Shown in pieces: positions 12,101 to 23,500 of a stretch of 64,000 nt of DNA. Origin of the DNA: Tetracentron sinense. Lineage: Eukaryota > Streptophyta > Magnoliopsida > Trochodendrales > Trochodendraceae. Made by a program: the position numbers and the translations under genes. The DNA lies in NCBI GenBank assembly GCA_015143295.1, contig CM026563.1, positions 5,952,001 to 6,016,000 of the forward strand, in the 5' to 3' direction. How positions within the stretch are numbered: position 1 is the stretch's first letter; each line of letters starts with the position of its first letter. A model generated the notes under the pieces. That model had not been told where the DNA came from. It saw only the letters and a list, made by a program, of their open reading frames with translations, and made no database searches.

Positions 12101-15100
12101 GGAGACACAAGAGAAGTACAGGTGGTTGCGGTTGATCACGGGGCTTGTGGGTACGTGATGACTTTTTGAGGCGTGGAGGACTAAGAACTGAAGGATCGTA
12201 GTGTCAAGTCCGAAGTAGTCAGCTTCAAGTCTTGTAAGTTCTTGTTGACTTTATCTAGTGATATATCTTGCTGGACTAGGTCCCGTGGTTTTTCTCGAAA
12301 GGGTTTCCACGTAAAAACTTCTTGTGTTGTGGTTTGTTTGTTTTCCTTATTCCGCACTTAAGTGTTATTCTCCCTTAGTTAATAATTTGATTGCACAATT
12401 TAAAAAATGGTAGATAAACTTTTAGGGAAACCTAGCCACCCCCCTTGAGTTTCTGAGTTCTCAACTAAAACATTGTTTTGGGGGTTCACCGGATTTTTCA
12501 ATGTGATAGACCAAGCATTACATACAACGGACCTTATGATGGTATAAGAGGGTATGTGCATGTGTGTGCATTATTTGGGCACATCCTAGACATGCCCAAG
12601 TCAAACTATAGACGCGCCTTTAAATCTAAGAACAGGGACTATATGCTTCCGGTACATATAGCATTGGCTTTAATTTGGTGGTGTGCTTCCCATACCAAGC
12701 CATGCACCATCCATTATGCATAAATACCCCAAATCAAATGTGCTACAATGCCACATAGAAGAGTGGGTAAGGCCATACATATATATATACTGATACACCC
12801 GAACATAGATGATGGGAATAGAAATACTTAAATACAGTCATACACCAGGTGATATGGAGGTGGATCAAAATCCTCTAGAATCTCAGACAAAAGTAAGGCA
12901 AGTGTCATACTCATTTCTAATGCATTGATATTTAATGAGACTAGGTAGAAAGCACAAGGTATGCTTATAACCATTGGAAAATGATAAAGATAAAGGAAAG
13001 CGAAATCCATATTTTCTCTGTACCTATATGACAGTGTTTCTCCATTTACATAGTTAATTAATCCTAGCATTCCTTTTCTGATAGGTATCTAGATCAGACT
13101 AACTTTTGTACCCAGAAAAGAAAAAAGAATTATAATATTGACATGAGAAGCTTAGACTGTAGAAACTACAAAGTTGTGTTACAAATTTCTTTTTAAAAAA
13201 ATCAAATTTAACAGAATCACATGTCTGGCACAAGAAAAAAGAATACTTCCAACAGTTCAACTCCAGGATTCTTAGGTACAAGCTGTAGATAGCAAGAGCA
13301 CCATAGTGAAAACAAATATATAAGTAATGGGGAAAAAAGAAAGATGACCAATGCATGGTAAGATGGTTATATTTTTCATTCTCTTTGTTGTTGTACACTT
13401 GTACCTTTGCATGTCTGCAGGGGTGTGGGTGTGAGCCCAAAAATGTGTTGGGGGGTAATACTAGACTACTAGAAAATAATAATTCCTCAGAGATCTGTAA
13501 TAGGTGAATGCAGCTGCGGAACATGCCTACAGGTTTCCCTAAGTAATAAATGAAGGGATATCATAAAGTCCCAAAAAAAGTTGAAAATGACACATTAGCG
13601 GCTCTCTAAACAGCAAAAATACATCCAAATGGTAAAAATATATAATTTAATAAACTGTACCCTATCATAGAATATGAGCTCACTAGACTTTGAATAACAG
13701 TTTTACACTATCTCAGGATATAGATCTGCAATCTAGATTATATATTGAACCTGAATCCTATCCCAATTTTTCTCATGAGCCTTCTAATTTTATGGCTCCA
13801 TCAATCGTTCATGCTCCATATGGTTATAACTGAAGACCTATTAAGTTGATCATATAAAAATTTAGCCATCTATGTTGTATAAAGCAAAAGTCAGACAATT
13901 TACCTTCTCTGTATAATATTTAAAAGCCACTTTCTTTTGTCCTGCTTCGTATATATTGCATTGAGAGTATATCTGACAGCAATGAGAAAGGAAAAAAATA
14001 ATATCTATAATTAGGAAAAAATCTTTGCCTTAAAAATCTTAAATGAACAAAGTTGCATGTGTAAAAATTATCCTTACCTGTGATTCTACACTAGCACAAA
14101 CAGCATATATGCCCCAATTTCTGGTGTAGTTGTTGTACAGATGAACTTTCCCAAATCTAACACGAGGGTGTCGCTGTCGTGTCCCATCGAAAAAGCAATG
14201 GTGAATGGTCACCCGAATGCATCTGTCACCAGTGTGAGTGGGGTCTGCTCCAATTAACATCGTCTTGTCATGTTGTGAAAAATGACATCTGATACCAAAA
14301 ATGAAAACATCCATCAGGATACAACATATACCCAGAAAAATAAACTTAATTCTGTAATATGGAAAGAACATCTCACCTGGAAATAGTAATATCTGTGCTT
14401 TCTCGTGTGATATCTATAAGTCCATCATCGTAATCACGCAGGCTGCAACGGTCTATCCATATGTGCCTTGAATTGGGTTTTATTTGAATGCCATCGACAT
14501 CATGTCCTCTACCACCTTCAAACTCCAGGTTGCATACAATTACATGTTCGCATTCTTTCAGCCTTAAACCCTTGCCTGTGAGTTTTATCCTCTGGCCCCG
14601 GCCATCAATCGTCTTATAAGATGATACATTCAAGTAAGATGACAGATGAATGGTGCCTGAAACTTCAAAAACAATCCAAAGTGGTTCTTTTTTACGACAT
14701 CCATCACGAAGTGATCCTGGCCCATCATCTACAAACCAAAAAAAAAGCATTAAGATAATCACAAGTACCTAATACACCGTGCAGAAAACCTTCATAAAGC
14801 CACTAAACTCTCCATCCAAATCAAGACTTTCACAGGCGAACAAGCAGTACCACACATTATCAGTATATTTCCATGAAAGTTCGACATGCCAAATTTAAAT
14901 CCAAAACTGACTTGGTGATCCTATCAACAGCTAGCTGTACCCATACAAGGACAGGGTTTGATTTAAATCACCTCACAAAAATACAGAGATATTTGTAAAT
15001 TTCAACCCCGTAAGAGGTCAAATCTCTAATCATACCCCCCATATAGTCGAGAAATCCCCTTTGGATCCTGTTTCACAAATTTCTAATGGGTTCCTAGGAG

Positions 15101-15712
15101 TTTGGCCGTCTGAGTGAGAATATCCTTCAACACAACATCTCAATATTTCGTGGAAATAAGGACACACATACCTGAATCAAATGCAATATCCCTCCTATAA
15201 CACCTCCATAATATAAAACCAGAAATTTCTACGAAAATCTGACTAACAATCTGCAACTATAACATATAATTTCCGCATTCACTTCGCCAATTATATAAAG
15301 TAATATAACCTCTTACAGAAATCTTCATTGATAAACAACACAATATAAAACCAAATCAACAAATTCTCATTACAGAGCTTACAAAAGAGGGCCAAAAGAA
15401 AACCCAATTGAGCTCTAGAACATCTAAAACAAAAACCATTCCAGCCCTAATGAGTAGCCAATTACGCAATACAAATCAAGAAACCCTAATTTGAGAACAT
15501 ATTCGAATCAAAGACAGCTCAAACCCTAACCAAGATCATCATGAAATGCTAAAAATGATAATAAAAGAGAAGAAAAGAATAGAACCTGATAAAGTGGAGA
15601 CGTGATAAAGAGGTCCATGAAGGCCTCCAATGGCGAATCGGCCGAAACCCTCGGCTTGGCCGGCCAAAGCTCTCAAATTGCAGTCGACGTGAGAATACGG
15701 CAACGACGCCAT
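9111..15712 (-). CDS. Pectate-lyase family protein (PL1), five exons
   Basis: Exons (minus strand): 15712-15586, 14728-14377, 14288-14078, 13972-13904, 9347-9111. All introns are GT-AG and phases close to a 331-residue protein. It begins MASLPYSHVD; the purine at -3 (GCC before ATG) and conservation of the next residues support this start. Beta-helix motifs of family PL1 are visible: GGRGHDVDGIQI near 114-125, WIDR...DYDDGLID at 133-148 (calcium-site acidic residues D144/D148, by homology), and RQRHPRVRFG at 197-206 holding the catalytic arginine. The family cleaves de-esterified homogalacturonan by beta-elimination. Two oddities: there is no visible signal peptide, and WIDR replaces the usual WIDH. 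The PRVRFG motif resembles bacterial PelC more than the common plant RMPRCRHG form. Activity is therefore inferred. Intron 4 is 4556 bp and carries repeats. Confidence 0.93.
9947..10148. repeat. Two-copy tandem repeat in pectate lyase intron 4
   Basis: Segments near 9990-10035 and 10070-10115 repeat taataggtttaacctcaact preceded by agaagcttg(c/a)aagcta, with a period of about 85-95 bp. Part of the intron; no coding content. Confidence 0.65.
10560..11030 (+). mobile_element. Degenerate LINE 3' end in intron 4
   Basis: Translation with stops ignored gives, near 10720-10765, the LINE signature RENQLRWFGHV that lies just after the reverse transcriptase of many plant LINEs. The following text also fits (about 10835-10990, including V-L-D-R-L-E). 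An A-rich tail follows at 11000-11013. Many stops and frameshifts show it is dead. It runs antisense to the host gene. Confidence 0.7.
11313..12472 (+). mobile_element. Possible solo LTR (Ty1/copia-like) in intron 4
   Basis: The segment starts near TGTCAAAACAGTG and ends near AACTAAAACA. It contains a TATA-like stretch (tatttattgg, about 11749), a GA-rich leader, and a 3' portion resembling U5 of copia elements. Near the 5' part the palindrome CGTTCGAACG is iterated (11573, 11614, with variants at 11593 and 11685). No coding frame and no confident target duplication; class and borders are tentative. Confidence 0.4.
12473..13903. other. Remainder of pectate lyase intron 4, unassigned
   Basis: AT-rich intron sequence with a short TA repeat near 12779-12790. 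No gene, RNA or delimited element was recognised. A 141-codon antisense frame (13099-13524) has low-complexity composition and no recognisable domain. Confidence 0.6.
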
Positions 15713-15875
15713 GGCCGTTTTCGTTGAACTCGGGATCTGGTTTGGCGGTTTATTTTTAAAATCCGGAAAAGAGCCGTTGGTGTCGTTCCGCCTATTACGA
15801 GAGTTCGCCGATGAACGGCCGTGGACGGTCCCCATTAAATGGCAATACCTTGGTCGAACGTAGAAACCGTGCCGA

Positions 15876-15907
<32 letters not shown>

Positions 15908-15908
15908 A
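15876..15908 (-). repeat. (CT)n tract upstream of the pectate lyase start
   Basis: A nearly pure CT/GA dinucleotide run lies about 165-195 bp upstream of the ATG at 15712. On the gene strand it is GA-rich, a common feature of plant 5' leaders and core promoters. Its role is inferred from position only. Confidence 0.6.
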
Positions 15909-15949
15909 ACAAATAACAATTGCTACCGACGGCTCTATCTAGATCAGCA

Positions 15950-17530
15950 AAAAGTTCAAAAGTTGAGGCTTGAGCTTGTATTATTGGACAAGCTAGAACT
16001 TTCATTAAGTCGGTGGAGCTTGGGTTGGCTCAATTTTATTTTGAATTTCAGGATATTTTTTAATTAATTATATTATTCTAAAAAAATTTATTTACCATTA
16101 AATTATAGAGCAGTGATTTGATGACCCAGAGAGGGTTGCGGGTGCAATGACCTTGTGGCTTGGGTGTGTGTTGAGTATAGTGTATGTTTATTGTATTAAC
16201 CAAAAAAAAAAATTAGGCTTAACTCATTTTAATTATGGTTAAACTTCACTAAATTATGATTAATTAGTTTACTTTTTTTTTTTAATCTAAAAATTAAGGT
16301 TGGATGATTGGCTGCCTTAATCGAGGAAGAGGAAGAAGAACCTTTCAGAATGGGTCCAATATGTCAAGGGGGGATTTTTTCAAAATATCTGAAGCAATAG
16401 GAAAAGTCAGTTTTCCTCGCCTACTCTAATTGTTCTAGCTAATGAATAAAGAGGAGGAGAGTCGGGAATTCTTAGCATGTACTAAGTGACTGAACGAAGT
16501 AATTACCTTATGAGTAAATCTTAATCACAATTAATGAGTAACAAAAAATTTGGCATGGATGAATGAGGACCGCATATTTCGCTACGTTACGAAATGGGCT
16601 ATCAGTTAAACAATTTTCTGAATTGAAATTTTAAAAAAAAACATACAAAAGTAATATAATCATACATAAAAGTTAGATTTGAAGATAGTCCAAAAAATCT
16701 AGAATTACATGCTAAGGTTTTTACTTTTAATTTCTTAATTTTTTTTGTTATTATTATTTTCTAAAAATATTATTATATACTAATATAAATAATATTTATA
16801 ATAAATTAACATTTACTAGCCTTAAACAAGTGAAGCTCCGATTAAGGCTGAATTAATATGGTATAATTGAGACTCAGCTTGTTTAAACATTCAAGCTTAA
16901 ATACAAGTTGGTTTGCTCATTTGAGTCAAGCCAAGCCAAACCAAACCAAGCACAAGGGCCAGGGCCAACTTCCCTTGAATGCAACCTAAGAATATCTATA
17001 ACAATTGCTTAAGGCTTCATTAAAATTGAGTGTAGATTAACAACAACTCTTGTTGTAGCCCCCAGAAAATAGCTTTCTTATCTCATTTAATCCTAGAAGT
17101 GCATAAGTACTTATGCTCCCCCATAATCACTACAAACTATATTATGAAATCACTAGTTATTTACATACTCCGTTATTTTGTAAACACTAATGACATGTCA
17201 AACTGAATGTTATTATTCTATTATACTCTCAGCATAAGCAGACATAGGTCATTAATTGGTTTAGATAATTTGAACCAAATAACCCATACACAAGTACTAA
17301 CTCTGAATAAATGATACTTTGAACCAAAAAGAAATAAATAAAAAATAATGACATAAATAGAATAGGGCTTACACTAGAGTTTTATTGTGGCATATATTTT
17401 GAAGATTCGATTGTTTGTTAGATGTCAAGGTGGTTATCATGGGAGACAAAAAAAAAAAAAGAGACCCATGAAACGATTCTAGACCGTCAAATTAAACCCT
17501 AATTTGTTAGAATTATAAACCTTACCTAGG
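15950..17530. other. Intergenic, AT-rich, no gene seen
   Basis: No gene was recognised. A SINE-like 3' fragment with an A tail may lie at 16115-16213. Around 16880-16960 there is a repetitive aag/ccaa-rich stretch. Nothing can be delimited with target duplications. Confidence 0.5.
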
Positions 17531-17531
17531 C

Positions 17532-17621
17532 TATTTGGAAACGACCTACCATATTCGGGAGGCTGCTCACTAGAACATTTGAAAACAACCTACCATGTTT
17601 GGGAGGCTGCTCACTAGAACA
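17532..17621. repeat. 46-bp tandem duplication
   Basis: Two copies of a unit containing gggaggctgctcactagaac, with gaaaacracctaccat before it, lie head to tail. Function unknown. Confidence 0.75.
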
Positions 17622-17929
17622 GCACTGTGTACTACAAATCAACCCTATCTATATATATTGAAATGAAAATGTTTCATTATGTAATGAAATGCCGGTCTTT
17701 ATTGGTCCATGCCCCCTTTTTATTAAACCTGCATTAAGATCCACTCACCCTAGGGTTCATCCATTTAACCTTGGTTTTTAGAAAAAAAAATAATAAATAA
17801 ACATTTTAAATTGGTTAAGCTTAACCGGGAATGTGGGATGGGATAATCATTACTCATATTGAAAAGCTAATTCTAATTATTAATAATAAAATATCAAGAA
17901 GTTAAATGGATAGATGGATCATGAACAAA

Positions 17930-18093
17930 ATCAACAATTAGCAACTAATGAGTTCGAATCCCCTCCCTCTGTTGGCCACCCTCAGGGAGTAATCCCGTCT
18001 TACCTGGTGTGTGTGGCTTGGGGGGTGTTGCAGGTGCCCGAGGGACTAGTCAGGAGCACCTGGATACCCTCGTTTCCCCAAAAAAAAAAAAAA
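17930..18093 (+). mobile_element. SINE, box B and oligo(A) tail
   Basis: A clear box B (gagttcgaatcccc) lies at 17950-17963. The 3' end is an A-run at 18080-18093, and the body is GC-rich relative to its surroundings. Box A is poorly preserved. It fits a tRNA-derived SINE of a different family from the one at 3103. Confidence 0.65.
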
Positions 18094-18974
18094 ACTAATA
18101 GATAGATTTCAAGACTTTGATAGTAGAAAGATCTCAAAGAATCAGGACGGAACTGTAAATTTTGTACCCATGAGCTACTTCTGTCTGCAACTTATCTCTT
18201 ATCGGAAGCACCCAACTTTCCATATATGCATACTGGTAAAACTTTCTAGCTAGATGAGCTTGATTATAGTCGAATAACTATTGCTCTAAGCAACAAAAAA
18301 AAAATGCTTTCATTATTATTTAAATTTTTAAACACGCTACACTTCTTCATAAAATTAAAACTTAAATTCATTTCACTATTATATTAACTTTCATATCACA
18401 ATCATATAAATAGCAATGACTTTTTTGTGTTTTGTTCAAATCACCGTTTACAAAATGAAAGGGTGATAATGATTAGAGACAAAACAAACCTCTTTAAACA
18501 ATTTTTTGAAAATCATTATCATCTTTAATGTCTTGTGCCAAATATTTGGAGTCTGTTTCAAAAGTCTTGCTCTACTATTCTATTCTATTAAAAGTCATAA
18601 CTTATGTTAAATTGTATCATCAAATATTTTCTAAATATTCTCCATCCATTTTTAGCCTACTTTTCAACCTCTTAAAGCCATTCAACTTCACCAATGCATT
18701 CAATTTTTTTTTTGCCTTAGAAATAAAAGAGATAATAGCAACTAAAGAAACCAAATATTCCAATCTCAGGCTATAGTGGATAGAAATTGATTCATCATCA
18801 TCTATGTCATTATCCCAAATGCGTGCGTGCAAGGGTGTGTGTGTGCACGCACGCACAAGGGAGCATAATTTCACTTTGGCACCATTGATAGTTTGGCCAA
18901 CCCTGTAAGAGTACACCTCCTCCTGGTCAAAGAAAATGGACTTGCATCTGCTTTCATAGGTAACACATCTTAAG
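18094..18974. other. Intergenic, no gene seen
   Basis: AT-rich sequence with a short GTGTGTGTGCACGCACGCAC alternating stretch near 18834-18853 that could form a hairpin or Z-DNA. No coding or transposon identity was recognised. Confidence 0.5.
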
Positions 18975-19312
18975 CATATGCAATGAGTATACATTGATTT
19001 GATGCTCAATTATGATCATTCCACATTCGAGTGGCAGAAGGACGAACCGTAAACCCGGAGGTCGTGGGACTAGTCTGAGTCTTTAAGGCTCGGGATATCC
19101 ACGAACTGCATAGAGAATACTCCCGTCCCATATACTCATTGCATATAGAGAATGGAATGATCATAATTGAGTATACTCCCGTCCCATGCCACGAACTGCA
19201 TAGAGAATGGACCTTTGCATAGAGAATACTCAATATCGGTTGCATGGGACGGGAGTATTCTCTATGCAGTTCGTGGGACTAGTCTGAGTCTTTAAGGCTC
19301 GGGATATCCACG
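18975..19312. repeat. Patchwork of near-exact direct and inverted repeats
   Basis: A 41-base segment (19063-19103) is repeated exactly at 19272-19312. The 27 bases that follow the first copy (19104-19130) recur as an exact inverted copy at 19244-19270, directly before the second. In addition, 18975-19023 recurs inverted across 19131-19170 (ctcaattatgatcattcca and its complement). Fragments of the same sequence also appear at 19173-19230. The pattern is not a TIR element; it resembles templated (template-switching) rearrangement. Nothing coding. Confidence 0.9.
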
Positions 19313-20527
19313 TTTATAGAAATAAATAAATAACATCTAAAATTCATGGATGTCACAGCTTAGGCAGAATTGTGGGCTTCTACAAGGATGAATGATTACA
19401 AATTGAAATTACTCATTAAAGACCAACCCCATGTAACAAGGAGATGAGGACAAGTGAAAACCAAAATTTTGTGGAATTTTTCTTGTAATAGACTATATAA
19501 CCAATCCATTGTCTGGTATGGTATCTTGACATGCAGGAATCCAAAGTTTATAAGAATTACCAATATACTTAAGAGCCTCAGAAATTTACTAAAGACAGGA
19601 AGGGATAAAAATGAGAAAAACTACCTGGGGGTGTTAACCGATTGGAAATAGCTGTCCACATTAAAGATAACCTAAGATATCTACCAACAAAGAAGTACAA
19701 GAACCAGATCAAAGAAATCACTCCGTTAACCTTGCAATAAACACGATCTGTCTTCTTAAATTCATGTCTCATAAGCATCCATCTTCACCACATGATATAT
19801 GGTCGAATTTGACATTAAATTTCCATCTTAAAATTTTCCATTTTAAAAGTATACAAAGTTCCATTCTTTTGTTGAGACTTATAAAGCTTGGCACTTTTGT
19901 AATTCATTCATGTAGTTGGTAGGAAATTTGGGTCATTAATTCTTACCATCATGAGATTTCAAGACTTATCATTTTTTAGAAGATTTGAAGTCAAATTCAT
20001 TTTGTTGCATTTGAAGTCTTACAACAATTGCAACCTAAGAGATGATAAAGCACAATACATCAAGTTTTCCAAAGAAAATGCATATTCTCAAATGACAAAA
20101 CTAACAAAGTGCCCTTACCTTGTAAGTCTCGCCAAAAGAAAGGACCCAAAGGGAAAATATAACCTTGTTATAATTAGGTTTGGCAGATTGAAACAATTAA
20201 CTAAAATAACACGGGAAAAAAGAGTAACAGAAAAAAAAAAAAGTGAGCAAACTCCAGCCCTTAAGCCTGCCTCGATAAAACATGAAACAATGAAATTTCA
20301 TCACTTAAGCAAGGCCAACCTATCAAGTTCAGAAGAAAATTGAACGAAGACACCAAAATTTAATTCGTTTCACATATCTCAAAGTTCCAATCAAATGGGT
20401 GGCGAATAAGGAAAGTTGTCTACATCTACACCAAAATTCAAGGAAAACAACTGTTCAAAATTTTATCTTCAGCATGATAGTCAGAGCGTGAGAAACACAA
20501 ATATGTATTTCGTAATTTGATAGTAAC
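19313..20527. other. 3' flank of RPL35 with a MITE-like repeat at 19856-20147
   Basis: No gene. The stretch 19856-20147 is a diverged relative of 58925-59258: both start near a cttttgt/cttttgg terminus, share cttataaagc and accatca-gatttcaag segments, and end in the inverse (aaaagaa.ggacc). A 130-codon plus-strand frame inside it (19951-20343) has no recognisable domain. The 3' UTR of RPL35 probably occupies the last few hundred bases. Confidence 0.55.
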
Positions 20528-23500
20528 CTACACCTTTATGGCATACTTCCTCATAGGAAAGTACATCTCCTTCTTCTTCTCCCGTTCCGTCTTCAAAGAT
20601 TCCTGCATACAAGCAAAAAAGAAAGATAAGCCTGTTGAAGAACAGCGTATGTGAACAAATACAAATGTTCAACAATGACGACGAACAACAACAGGTAGGC
20701 ATACAACCCTTCCAGAGCTTACACATAGTTGGGATACTACAACAGTGTCGCAAGAGTGTTAAAATTTGACCACTCTCAAACACCAATAACAGCATCTAAT
20801 GCCTCATGAAACCCCTATCACTCCATACACCTATCAAATCTCGCAAAGCTTCTCATTCATTCATTCTCAAATACTGTTAACAGTTCATTAGCTTCCACAC
20901 CCTTGAAGACAACTTAAGGGTAGAAACAGGAATTGATGAAACAAAACACAAACTAGAAAATAGCAGCAAGGAGACCATGGAGAAAATGTGGATCATTATT
21001 CACTATAAAAATTTTATGGTAAGCTTGGTGTTTAATACCTCTCCAATAGTCCAATTATTAGAGACATCTGTACATAACTACATACTAGAAAGTATAAACC
21101 AGAAGGACCTAATGTTAGATGTTTTTAAACTTAAACTAAATATGCTAACTACCTCATAAACTACAAGGGCACCCCACATCAAAGACGAGAGACAAGCACC
21201 CCAGCAATTCTCTATAATTAATACCTAAACTCGAGCCTAGTCTCACAATCATACCCACTAAAGAAGTAATTCCAGTCGAGTAGGCCTAATACAAAAGAAA
21301 AGTTTGTCAGAGAATATGCACATGGCTTCTTCATACGTATCGCAATACCAACTCTTCGGAACACATAATGATTCACCAAACATCTCCAATGAAATCTAGG
21401 GGCCCAATAGTCATCTGAGTATTCTGACCAACTCACCCAAATTTCACCTCTATTCCGGATTGAGGTCGTCAAATCATACAAATATAGCACTCAGATTTCA
21501 TCCAATAATTACTAACAAAAGCAGCATTAAATTTGCAGAACTTTCCAGTGTCAATTGTTTCTGTCCCTCAAGGTTTGTACACCTCCTAGCATTTAAAAAA
21601 TAAAAACAACTAACCCCCATCATTTCAAAGTTTCAAACAGATTAATATAAAAGTATGACAAGTATATTGCCTATCAATCGCCGAAAGCGAGTATATTGTA
21701 CTTTAAACAATTATTGACGTTTAATTGCTAACAAATCACACCAATACATGAACTCAGACCATCTCCAAGGGATACGTCAAAGGAGGTAGCAAAGTTGTTT
21801 TGTTGTGCCATGTAGGACAAACCAAACTCCAAAGGACATGGTAATTAGACCATCTCCAAAGGGAAGTAGCAAATGTGTCATTTGCCCCCATATGCATATT
21901 TGACACTTCCATTTGCTACTTTTGAGATTTGGTACTCTAATGGAAGTAGTAAATTTTATTATTTTTTTACCTATTATAACCATTTACAAAATTCTAAATC
22001 ATTTAACTTTTATGCCAGTTTATAACCGTTGCAATTCAAATTTTCATCTCTTTTCTTTATCTCTCATTCTCACACATATTTCTCATTTTCACCAACTTCT
22101 CAACTCCATAATCTCTATTTCGGTTTTATTCTTATCCATAGAGGGCCATTTTGGATGGAACTGCTTCTCTCCAACTCTGACCCCACCCCCGACTATGAAT
22201 TGGAGGTGTTGGCCATAGTTACTCTACAACAAGAACAATCTGATGTAGAGAGAAGAGTGAGACTATGTCGCAGTTCCATTCAAGGTCACGCAACTATCCG
22301 GCATGATCGAGTTAAGGCCACGAAAAACTTTACAATGACTATTTTACTGAAAACCCTGTGTCTCCTATTCAATTTCGGAGGAGGTTTCGAATGAGCCGAC
22401 CTCTTTTCCTTGAATCCAGTTTGAGGCTCGTGACCCGTACTTTGTCCTAAAAAGATATGCAAATGACTAATTTACCGAAAACCCTATGTACTCTCCTATT
22501 CAATTTCAGAGGAGGTTTCGAATGAGCCGACCTCTTTTCCTTTGAATCCAGTTTACAGTGGAGGCTCGTGACCCGTATTTTGTCCTAAAAAGAGATGCAG
22601 TTGAACAACTTGGCTTTATAGTCATTAGCATTCAAATAATCTCTTCAATAGCCATTGGCATTCAAACAAAACAATATGGGTTGGTATGCATTCAAAGCCA
22701 TGGCCCCACTAATACTTTAATCAATATAGGTTGGTTTTCCGTGTGAACAAAACACAGCAAAGTTGTCGTGTTTTGCACTGATAGCAAATTTGTCAATAAT
22801 AAGACCGTCTCCAAGGAATACATCAAAGGAGGTAGCAAAGTTGTTTTGTTGTGCCATGTAGGACCCAACTCCAAAGGGCACGATAATTACTGTGGGCAAA
22901 TTTGCTACCAGTGCAAAACACGACAACTATGTCATATTTTGTTCACACGGAAAATCAACCTATATTGATTTAAATATTAGTGGGCTCATGATTTTGAATG
23001 CAAACCAGCCCATATTGTTTTGTTTGAATGCCAACGATCATTCCAAATTTCCAACGACTATTGAAAAAGATTATTTGAATGTCAACGGCTATAAAGCTAA
23101 GGCTTTATATAAACAATGGTTTGAAGAGATGACAAATCAAGGTGTCCAACTGCATCTCTTTTTAAGACAAAGTACGGGTCATGAGCCTCCACTGCAGATT
23201 GGATTCGAAGAAAAAGAGGTCGGCTCATTTGAAACTCTTCCAAATTGAATATGAGTACACAGGGTTTTCAATTAAGTAGTCGTTCTAAAGTCTTTCATGG
23301 CCTTGAACTCGAACACGATGGATAATTGTGTGACCTTCACGGCGGATAATTGTGTGACCTTGAATGAAACTGCGACGTGGTCTCATTCTTCTCCCTACAT
23401 CAGATTTTTCTTGTCGTATAACAACTACGGCCAACATCTAAAATTCATAGTCAGGAGCAAGGTTGGAGAGAAGCAAATCCATCCAAAGATGGCCCCTCAG

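Noticed and set aside
13099-13524. 141-codon minus-strand frame in pectate lyase intron 4
   Set aside because: Intronic, low-complexity composition, no domain or splice support.
19951-20343. 130-codon plus-strand frame near RPL35
   Set aside because: Lies within a MITE-like repeat shared with 58925-59258, no domain, antisense to the RPL35 3' flank.
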